Under the pieces are notes generated by a model. The model did no database searches and was not told the origin of the DNA. It saw nothing but the letters and a program-made list of their open reading frames with translations. Shown in pieces: positions 57,966-64,000 of a stretch of 64,000 nucleotides of DNA. Position numbers and translations under genes: made by a program. The DNA is taken from the NCBI RefSeq assembly GCF_001758225.1, contig NZ_MAST01000053.1, forward strand, positions 1 through 64,000. The letters run 5' to 3'. This stretch comes from Humibacillus sp. DSM 29435. Lineage in GTDB: Bacteria; Actinomycetota; Actinomycetes; Actinomycetales; Dermatophilaceae. How positions within the stretch are numbered: the stretch's first letter is position 1; each line of letters begins with the position of its first letter.

Positions 57966-58457
57966 TCAGTCGTCGTCGCGACCGAAGGTCCCCGCGACGA
58001 TCCCCGCCACCGGCACGAGCAGAAACCAGAGCCACGACTTCGTGATGAAGAAGAGGGCCAGGGCCACGAAGGGCGAGAGCGCCACCACACCGCGCCACCG
58101 GTTCTGCTGACCTCCCCGGATGCCGTCGGTGCGATCTCCGCGCGGCTGGCCTCTTCTGTCGGCGCGGTTCATCGGCGCCGGAGTCGACCCGGTCGGCGAC
58201 GGTGCCGAGACGGTCGAACCCGTCGAGCCTGTCGATCCTGTTGATGGGCCGGAGGGGGACCCGAAGGCCGGCCTGCCGCCTGGCAGGTCGACGAACAGGG
58301 CCGTGAGGTCACCTTGCGTGATGGCGTCGTTGGCTCGGCCCCTGCGGTCCTCGAACTCATCGGCGTCGAGGCGACCGGCCGTGTGGTGCTCGGTCAGCGC
58401 CGTCAGGGCCTGCTCGCGCTCGGCGGTTCCGATGCGGACCTGCGCGTCGTCGCTCAT
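57966..58457 (-). CDS. DUF1707 membrane protein
   Basis: A 163-residue protein. The first 53 residues are a DUF1707 domain (VRIGTAEREQALTALTEHHT, ADEFEDRRGRANDAIT), a small actinobacterial domain of unknown role. A Gly/Ser/Thr-rich linker (STGSTGSTGST) leads to two membrane segments at the C-terminus (about 123-155). ATG 58457 overlaps the stop of the other DUF1707 gene by four bases (ATGA). Convergent with hemQ, 15 bp away. Confidence 0.85.
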   Translation of the reverse strand: MSDDAQVRIGTAEREQALTALTEHHTAGRLDADEFEDRRGRANDAITQGDLTALFVDLPGGRPAFGSPSGPSTGSTGSTGSTVSAPSPTGSTPAPMNRADRRGQPRGDRTDGIRGGQQNRWRGVVALSPFVALALFFITKSWLWFLLVPVAGIVAGTFGRDDD

Positions 58458-58876
58458 GAGGTGAACCTGTGGTTCTCGCGCCGAGACCCCAGGCCTGACC
58501 TGGCGATGTACCCAGCGGCGGGGATCATCAGGAACCACACCCATGAGCTGGTGACGAAGAACAGGGCGGTGGCGAGCAGGGGCGCCCAGGAGTAGGCGGC
58601 CCCGTGGCTCGAGCAGCGGCCACCACGATGAGCGACCGGGGTCTCTGCGTGCCGGTCGTGCGAAGCGGGCGAGACGTCTGCGCCGGGTGCGACATCCACC
58701 TGCGGCAGGTCACTGAAGAGGGCGTCCAGCTCGGCTGCGGTGGTGGCATCGCCGGCGCGGCCACGTCGGTCCTCGTACTCGAACGAGTGCAGGCGCCCGG
58801 CCTCGAAGTGCGTCAACAGGTCTGCGAGGGCCCGCTCACGCTCAGTGCTGCTGACTCTGGTCTGTTCGGTCTCCAT
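58454..58876 (-). CDS. DUF1707 membrane protein
   Basis: A 140-residue paralogue of the next gene: DUF1707 domain at residues about 8-60 (STERERALADLLTHFEAGRL, FEYEDRRGRAGDATT), a linker and two short C-terminal membrane segments (about 95-125). The pair probably arose by tandem duplication. ATG 58876 matches the family start; ATG 58918 would add 14 unrelated residues. It is 87 bp upstream of msrB's stop in the same direction. Confidence 0.85.
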   Translation of the reverse strand: METEQTRVSSTERERALADLLTHFEAGRLHSFEYEDRRGRAGDATTAAELDALFSDLPQVDVAPGADVSPASHDRHAETPVAHRGGRCSSHGAAYSWAPLLATALFFVTSSWVWFLMIPAAGYIARSGLGSRRENHRFTS

Positions 58877-58963
58877 GACGTGACCATAGGTCGGCGCGGC
58901 ACAGCCGACCCACGACATCTGTCATGAGTCGGCCGTGCCATCCGGCTGGCCGCCCAGCGCCGG

Positions 58964-59395
58964 TCAGGACGCGTCAGGGGTGAGCCGCATCGAGATGGAG
59001 TTGATGCAGAAGCGCTGGTCGGTCGGGGTGTCGTAGCCCTCGCCCTCGAAGACGTGGCCGAGGTGCGAGCCGCAGTTGGCGCAGCGCACCTCGACCCGCT
59101 TCATGCCCAGGGCGCGGTCCTCGATGTACTCCACCGAGTCACCGGCGAGAGGGGAGTAGAAGGAGGGCCAGCCGCAGTGCGACTCGAACTTCGTGTCGCT
59201 GCGGAACAGCTCGGCTGCGCACGCCCGGCACGAGTACACGCCCTCGGTCTTGGTGTCGGTGTACTCACCACGGTAGGGGGCTTCGGTGCCGGCCTTGCGC
59301 AGCACGCGGTACTCCTCCGGGGTGAGAGTCTCGCGCCACTCCGCGTCGGTGCGCTCGACGGCGTGGGTCTTGCGGTCTGCGGTCTTGTCTCTCAT
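58964..59395 (-). CDS. msrB: Peptide-methionine (R)-S-oxide reductase
   Basis: Repairs R-methionine sulfoxide in proteins. 143 residues, normal length. Catalytic Cys130 lies in QRFCINSISMRL; zinc cysteines are C56, C59, C105 and C108 (CRAC, CANC); Cys74 in SHCGWPSF could resolve the sulfenic acid. ATG 59395. Single gene, divergent from the LigD-type polymerase gene. Its position after hemQ is conserved in actinobacteria. Confidence 0.95.
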   Translation of the reverse strand: MRDKTADRKTHAVERTDAEWRETLTPEEYRVLRKAGTEAPYRGEYTDTKTEGVYSCRACAAELFRSDTKFESHCGWPSFYSPLAGDSVEYIEDRALGMKRVEVRCANCGSHLGHVFEGEGYDTPTDQRFCINSISMRLTPDAS

Positions 59396-59503
59396 GTTGT
59401 TGGCAACGCGAAGCCGCCTCGGTTTGTGCCCGGCGCCGACCCCAGCCGGCTTACGAGAACCTTGTGGCCGCCATCAGACCCGATCCCGACCTAGGGTGGG
59501 CGG

Positions 59504-60571
59504 ATGGCCGACGCGACCGTGCTCCAGGTGCCCACCCCTGACGGCGGGAGCCGTGACGTGCGGGTCTCGAGCCCGGCTCGCGTGCTCTGGCCCGACTGCG
59601 GCATCACCAAGCTCGAGCTCGCGGAGTACGCCGTGTCGGTCGGGCCCGCCCTGCTCGGCGCCCTCGGGGCTCGCCCCGTGACCCTTCAGCGGTTCCCGAC
59701 CGGCATCGAGGGGGAGGAGTTCTACTCCAAGAACCCGCCGCGGGGGGTGCCGGCCTGGGCGCGCACGGTCGTCGTCACGTATCCCTCGGGTCGTCGGCAT
59801 CCCCAGCTCGTCGTCGACGAGGTGGCCACGGCGGTGTGGGCGATCCAGATGAACACGATCACCTTCCACCCGTGGCCGGTGTCGGTCAGTGAGAGCGCGA
59901 CGGCCGATGTGGCCGATGACTCGCTCGACAACCCCGACGAGGTGCGGATCGACCTCGACCCGCAGCCGGGGCGTCCGTTCGCCGACGTCGTCGAGGCCGC
60001 GGTGGTGCTGCGTGAGCTGATGACCGAGCTCGGCCTCACTGCCTGGGTCAAGACCTCGGGCAACCGGGGCCTGCACGTCTACTCCCGCATAGAGCCCGAA
60101 CGGGAGTTCCTCGACGTGCGGCACGGCGTCATCGGCATCGCCCGCGAGCTCGAGCGCCGCCTGCCCGAGCTGGTCACCACCGCGTGGTGGAAGGAGGAGC
60201 GCGGCGACAAGGTGTTCGTCGACTTCAACCAGGCCAACCGCGACCGCACCATCGCGTCAGCGTGGAGCCCCCGGCCGCTGCCCGGCGCGCCGGTGTCGAC
60301 GCCGTTGGCCTGGTCGGAGGTGCGCGACATCGTGCCCGCCGACTTCACCGTGCGCTCGGTGCCCGGCCGGTATGCCGCGGATGGCGACCCGTGGCACGGC
60401 ATCGGAGCGGCCGTGGGCGACTTCTCCGCCGCCATGGCGCTCTGGGATGCCGACCTCGAGCGGGGACTGCCGGAGAAGAACTTCCCACCCGACTTCCCCA
60501 AGATGACCGGCGAGCCACCTCGGGTGCAGCCGAGCCGCAAGAACGCGGCCAACTGGGACGAGCAGCCCTGA
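59504..60571 (+). CDS. LigD-type primase-polymerase (archaeo-eukaryotic primase family)
   Basis: A 355-residue stand-alone polymerase domain as found in bacterial LigD, used for nucleotide or ribonucleotide addition in end joining and excision repair. Visible motifs: YSKNPPRGVPAWARTV, RIDLDPQPG (metal-binding aspartates), KTSGNRGLHVYSRI and FVDFNQANRDRTIASAWSPR. Its neighbour is a LigC-type ligase, 81 bp downstream. No Ku gene is present in the window. ATG 59504. Confidence 0.9.
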   Translation: MADATVLQVPTPDGGSRDVRVSSPARVLWPDCGITKLELAEYAVSVGPALLGALGARPVTLQRFPTGIEGEEFYSKNPPRGVPAWARTVVVTYPSGRRHPQLVVDEVATAVWAIQMNTITFHPWPVSVSESATADVADDSLDNPDEVRIDLDPQPGRPFADVVEAAVVLRELMTELGLTAWVKTSGNRGLHVYSRIEPEREFLDVRHGVIGIARELERRLPELVTTAWWKEERGDKVFVDFNQANRDRTIASAWSPRPLPGAPVSTPLAWSEVRDIVPADFTVRSVPGRYAADGDPWHGIGAAVGDFSAAMALWDADLERGLPEKNFPPDFPKMTGEPPRVQPSRKNAANWDEQP

Positions 60572-60652
60572 GCCGGTCCGCATCGCTTCCTTCGAGGTAC
60601 TCGGCCGCGCCCTGCCGCCGTTGACTACCTCGAACCGGAGAGAATGGGCACC

Positions 60653-61717
60653 ATGGACCTGCCCGTGCTGCCGCCAGTCGCCCCGATGCTCGCCAAGGCC
60701 GTCCCGTCGATCCCGACAGGGGCGCTGTCGTACGAGCCGAAGTGGGACGGCTTCCGGTCGATCATCTTCCGACACGGCGACGACGTCGAGATCGGCTCGC
60801 GCAACGGCAAACCGATGACCCGCTACTTTCCCGAGGTCGTCGCGGCGGTCAGGGCCAACCTGCCCGAGCGTTGCGTCGTCGACGGCGAGATCGTCGTGGT
60901 GGTGGGCGACCGACTCGAGTTCGAGGTGCTGCAACAGCGCATCCACCCGGCGGCGAGCCGGGTCGCGTTGCTGGCGGGCGAGACCCCGGCGAGCTTCATC
61001 GCCTTCGACCTGCTGGCGCTCGGTGACGACGACCTGACGGGGATGCCGTTCGAGCAGCGCCGCGCTCGTCTCGAGGAGGCGCTGGCCGGCGCCACCGCCC
61101 CGATCCACCTGACGCCGGCGACGCGCGACGCCACGACTGCAGGGGAGTGGTTCGAGCAGTTCGAGGGGGCCGGTCTCGACGGGGTGATTGCCAAACCTCT
61201 CGACGGCGCCTACCTGCAGGGCAAGCGAACCATGTTCAAGATCAAGCATGCCCGCACGGCCGACTGCGTAGTGGCCGGCTACCGGGTTCACAAGAGCGGG
61301 CCCGACGCCATCGGTTCGCTGCTGCTCGGCCTCTACGACGACCAGGGCTCGCTGGCCTCAGTGGGGGTCATCGGCTCGTTCCCGATGGCCCGACGCACGG
61401 AGCTGTTCGCAGAGCTGCAACCGCTCGTCACCTCGTTCGACGAACACCCCTGGGCGTGGGCGAAGCAGGAGGAGGGCACCCGCACCCCACGGGCCTCCGA
61501 GACGAGCCGGTGGAACTCCGGCAAAGACCTCTCCTTCACGCCGTTGCGCCCGGAGCGGGTCGTCGAGGTGCGTTACGAGCACATGGAAGGGGCGCGCTTT
61601 CGCCACATGGCGCAGTTCAACCGGTGGCGCCCCGACCGGGAACCTCGCTCGTGCACGTACGAGCAGCTGGAGGAGCCGGTGTCGTACGACCTCTCCGACA
61701 TCCTCCCGGCCGGCTGA
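60653..61717 (+). CDS. ligC: ATP-dependent DNA ligase, LigC type
   Basis: A 354-residue ligase that seals DNA nicks. The adenylated lysine is in EPKWDGFRS (K30), motif III in IAFDLLAL, motif IV in LDGVIAKPLDG and motif V in RTMFKIKHART; an OB-fold domain follows. ATG 60653 gives the family start MDLPVLPPVAPMLAK; ATG 60644 is closer to the GGAG and equally possible. With the upstream polymerase it forms a short repair operon. LigC enzymes act in excision repair and backup end joining. Confidence 0.9.
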   Translation: MDLPVLPPVAPMLAKAVPSIPTGALSYEPKWDGFRSIIFRHGDDVEIGSRNGKPMTRYFPEVVAAVRANLPERCVVDGEIVVVVGDRLEFEVLQQRIHPAASRVALLAGETPASFIAFDLLALGDDDLTGMPFEQRRARLEEALAGATAPIHLTPATRDATTAGEWFEQFEGAGLDGVIAKPLDGAYLQGKRTMFKIKHARTADCVVAGYRVHKSGPDAIGSLLLGLYDDQGSLASVGVIGSFPMARRTELFAELQPLVTSFDEHPWAWAKQEEGTRTPRASETSRWNSGKDLSFTPLRPERVVEVRYEHMEGARFRHMAQFNRWRPDREPRSCTYEQLEEPVSYDLSDILPAG

Positions 61718-61750
61718 CCGGCATCCGGCCTCGTCTGCGAGGGTGAGCGA

Positions 61751-62968
61751 GTGCAGAAGAGCAAGCTCGTCACGCGGCCGGCGCTGGCGGCGCTCGCGGC
61801 CGGCACCGGAGGCCTGCTCGGTGTGGCCTCGGCCACCATCGCCACCGGGGCCTACATCGCGAGGCGGGTGCTGACCCCTGACGAGCTGATGCCCGACGAC
61901 GTGGCCATCACCGCACACGACGACCTGACCATCACCCTCGGTGTCAGTGCCGACACGGTCGTGCCGGGTCGGTACGGCCTGTGGCTCGACGGCGGTCGTG
62001 GTCACGCCCGGGTCGGCGAGGTCATCGAGCGCGACGCCCTGACCGTGACGAGGCACCTGCTGGGCATCGACCGGGGTGAGCTGTCGGTGGGCCCGGCCCG
62101 GTGGAACCAGTACTACTACAGCGACCGCCCCCGGGTGAGCCTCGGCCTACCCGACGAGGACGTCACGATCATCTCCGAGCTGGGCCCGATGCCTGCCTGG
62201 CTCGTGCGGCCCGCCGACGAGCCGATGGCCGCCGATGGCCTCGGCGTGCGCGACAGCGCAGACGGTCAGCGCCAGAACGGCGACTGGGCGGTGCTCGTGC
62301 ACGGCCGGGGAGCGCGCAAGGAGGAGACACTCCGGGCCGTGCCGGTGCTGCGCGACGCCGGGTGGACCAGCCTCGTCGTCGCGTACCGCAACGACCGTGA
62401 CGCGCCGAAGGGCCCGGACGGGCGCTACAACCTCGGGCTGTCGGAGTGGCGCGACGTCGACGCGGCGCTGCAGTACGCCGTCAACCAGGGGGCCCGGCGG
62501 GTCGTGCTGTTCGGATGGTCGATGGGCGGCGCGATCGTGTTCCAGCTGCTCTCGCGTTCTGCTCTCGCCGACCACGTGGTGGGGGTCGTGCTCGACTCGC
62601 CGGTGGTCGACTGGGGCGACGTGCTGACCCACCACGCGTGCACCCACAACCTTCCCCCACCGCTGGTGCGTCTGGCCCAGCGGCTGATGGCGTCGAGGGG
62701 TTCGAAACGCCTGGTCGGCGTCGTCGAGCCCGTCGACGTGGCCCTGACCAACTGGGTCGCGCGTGCTGCCGAGCTGCGGCACCGAGTGCTGTTGATCGCC
62801 TCTGAAGGCGACGACTTCGTGCCCATCGGGCCGGCTGCGCAGCTCGCTGCACGACGACCCGACCTGGTTCGTCTCGAACGCTGGCAGGTGGCGCGGCACT
62901 GCAAGGAGTGGAACATCGACCCAGAGCGTTGGGAGCGGGTCGTGACGGAGTTCGTGGCCACTCTGTGA
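61751..62968 (+). CDS. Alpha/beta hydrolase with N-terminal membrane segment
   Basis: A 405-residue hydrolase. One N-terminal membrane segment (about residues 8-37) probably anchors it. The catalytic triad fits Ser in FGWSMGGAI, Asp in IASEGDDFVP and His in VARHCKEWN; the oxyanion region is VLVHGRGARKEETLRAV. GTG 61751 is preceded by GAGGGTGAG. It lies 33 bp after ligC but need not share its role. Family members include esterases and peptidases; substrate unknown. Confidence 0.88.
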   Translation: MQKSKLVTRPALAALAAGTGGLLGVASATIATGAYIARRVLTPDELMPDDVAITAHDDLTITLGVSADTVVPGRYGLWLDGGRGHARVGEVIERDALTVTRHLLGIDRGELSVGPARWNQYYYSDRPRVSLGLPDEDVTIISELGPMPAWLVRPADEPMAADGLGVRDSADGQRQNGDWAVLVHGRGARKEETLRAVPVLRDAGWTSLVVAYRNDRDAPKGPDGRYNLGLSEWRDVDAALQYAVNQGARRVVLFGWSMGGAIVFQLLSRSALADHVVGVVLDSPVVDWGDVLTHHACTHNLPPPLVRLAQRLMASRGSKRLVGVVEPVDVALTNWVARAAELRHRVLLIASEGDDFVPIGPAAQLAARRPDLVRLERWQVARHCKEWNIDPERWERVVTEFVATL

Positions 62969-63005
62969 GCTCTGACGTGGTGTGAGCGGTTCGACTGCCG
63001 CGCGA

Positions 63006-63764
63006 CTATCGCTGCACGAACCAGCGACCCATGATCGTCGAGTCCTGTTCCACGAGCAGCGCCAGCTCGAGAGTCGCCGAGGTGCCGTCGACGCCGACCG
63101 TGCGGGGATGCTCGCCCCCGACGACATGGGGAGCGATGGTGTAACAGAGCTCGTCGACCAGCCCGGCCGCGATGAAGGAACCGAGCAGTGACGGGCCGCC
63201 CTCGGTGAGCAGCTGGGTCAGCCCGCGGGCGTGCAGCTGGTCGACCAGGTCTCTCAGGTCGAGGGACTCGCCCCCACAGACGAGCACGTTTGCTTCGCCG
63301 AGATCGTCTCTGGCGCGGGCGAGTCCGGGCGCGCGACCGGGCATCGCGATGAGGGCCGAGCCGTCACGGTACCCCCGCAGGGTAGGGGGGACCTCACCGC
63401 GATGGGTGACCGCGACGAGCGGCAGCGCGTCAGGAAGGCCTCGGGCGCGCCGTAGCCCGACGAGCGGCTCGGCGACCGAGAGCGGCGGATAGCCCTCTGC
63501 CCGAATGGTGCCCGCTCCGACGACGACAGCGTGGCTCGCGGCGCGCAGCACCTCGAAGACCGCATGGTCGGCCGCATTGTTGATCGAGCCCGACTTGCCG
63601 TCGGCACCGGTGGCGGCACCGTCGAGCGAGGTCACCATGTTGCAGCGCAGCCACCCCGCGTCGGGACTGCCGTTCGCGGGCGGCCGATAGGCAGCGAAGA
63701 GGGCTGCCCGGTCGAGCTCGGCCAACGGGTCGAGCCCGGACGAGCCGGAGACGAGAAGTCGCAT
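63006..63764 (-). CDS. RibD C-terminal / dihydrofolate reductase-like oxidoreductase
   Basis: A 252-residue protein of the RibD C-terminal (DHFR-like) family. NMVTSLDGAATGADGKSGSI is the substrate/NADPH region, GAGTIRAEGYPPL is typical, and LLTEGGPSLLGSFIAAGLVDE is the conserved C-terminal block. Relatives reduce a riboflavin precursor; stand-alone copies often have unknown substrates. ATG 63764 is used; ATG 63785 would add seven residues. Divergent from the last, incomplete gene. Confidence 0.88.
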   Translation of the reverse strand: MRLLVSGSSGLDPLAELDRAALFAAYRPPANGSPDAGWLRCNMVTSLDGAATGADGKSGSINNAADHAVFEVLRAASHAVVVGAGTIRAEGYPPLSVAEPLVGLRRARGLPDALPLVAVTHRGEVPPTLRGYRDGSALIAMPGRAPGLARARDDLGEANVLVCGGESLDLRDLVDQLHARGLTQLLTEGGPSLLGSFIAAGLVDELCYTIAPHVVGGEHPRTVGVDGTSATLELALLVEQDSTIMGRWFVQR

Positions 63765-63851
63765 ACCGTCAGTATGTCTGTCCATCCTGCTCGCCGAACC
63801 CTCGAGCTCGGCATCCCGCAGCGGGCGGCCCCGTTCCGGCATCATGAGGCC

Positions 63852-64000
63852 ATGGGTAAGAAGAAGAAGCACGACAAGAAGTCGGTCAAGGCGCGCCAGA
63901 AGAAGATCGAGTCCGATGTGGCGATCGCCAAGGCAGAGCAGGAGGCGGTCACCGAGATCGCCGAGTTCGGCTCTGCGCTGCGCGCCGCGAAGGGCTTCGT
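63852..64000 (+). CDS. Partial gene with lysine-rich N-terminus
   Basis: Starts at ATG 63852 and runs off the right edge after 49 codons. The N-terminus MGKKKKHDKKSVKARQKKIE is highly basic, then a helical acidic stretch (AIAKAEQEAVTEIAEFGSAL) follows. The family cannot be named from this fragment. Confidence 0.6.
   Translation, partial: MGKKKKHDKKSVKARQKKIESDVAIAKAEQEAVTEIAEFGSALRAAKGF

Noticed and set aside
63852-64000. Naming the last partial gene as a polyphosphate kinase 2
   Set aside because: A Lys-rich start is compatible but 49 residues contain no diagnostic motif.

Overview
The window comes from a high-GC Gram-positive chromosome, most likely a member of the Actinomycetota close to the Intrasporangiaceae/Dermatophilaceae. 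The pointers are near-universal G/C third codon positions, frequent GTG starts, 4-bp ATGA/GTGA gene overlaps, and a set of actinobacterial genes: sepH, DUF4193, DUF3710, DUF3159, DUF3000, DUF5998, DUF1707, and a coproporphyrin-dependent heme pathway (cpfC, hemE, cgoX, hemQ). As I recall it, the gene order from the inositol monophosphatase (28 kb) to msrB (59 kb) follows the Mycobacterium tuberculosis Rv2674-Rv2701 block.

Layout. 0-9 kb: a GNAT/acyl-CoA-synthetase fusion protein, a sugar ABC importer (binding lipoprotein plus two permeases, no ATPase), then DUF5998, a phosphodiesterase and thymidine kinase. 9.1-24.4 kb: an accessory region inserted between tdk and sepH. It holds a DUF4236 protein, a membrane-anchored HNH nuclease, a MarR/VOC pair with twin operators, a MazF-type toxin-antitoxin pair, a nucleoside phosphorylase, a TetR/F420-type reductase pair, an orphan membrane protein, a DUF6994 protein, a secreted protein and a frameshifted LuxR-type ATPase regulator. 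Between these lie gene remnants (integrase, GNAT, an unidentified coding fragment) and five copies of an imperfect inverted repeat. 24.4-37 kb: sepH, a TRIC-type channel, cpfC, an IMPase, DUF4193, dut, DUF3710, OB-fold, DUF3159, a pair of TrkA-type regulators beside a KimA-like transporter, and an RNA methyltransferase. 37-46 kb: acnA behind a perfect 24-bp palindrome, a C39-like peptidase, dxs, and an HTH-MurA fusion. 46-52 kb: fadB/fadA, a ribonuclease D-like exonuclease and DUF3000. 52-60 kb: hemE, a MurJ-type flippase, cgoX, hemQ, two DUF1707 proteins, msrB. 60-64 kb: a LigD-type polymerase, LigC-type ligase, an alpha/beta hydrolase, a RibD C-terminal reductase and the start of one more gene.

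How the genes work together. hemE, cgoX, hemQ and cpfC cover uroporphyrinogen decarboxylation, coproporphyrin formation, iron insertion and final decarboxylation to heme. ceoB/ceoC next to a KimA-like permease suggest a potassium uptake and gating unit. The polymerase and ligase form an end-joining repair pair without Ku in view. fadA and fadB form a beta-oxidation operon.

The most unusual signals are the repeat family that punctuates the accessory region (one copy resembles an integron attC site), the twin MarR operators overlapping a start codon, the HTH-MurA fusion with its leaderless promoter, and the palindrome at acnA. No tRNA, rRNA, CRISPR array or complete insertion sequence was seen.
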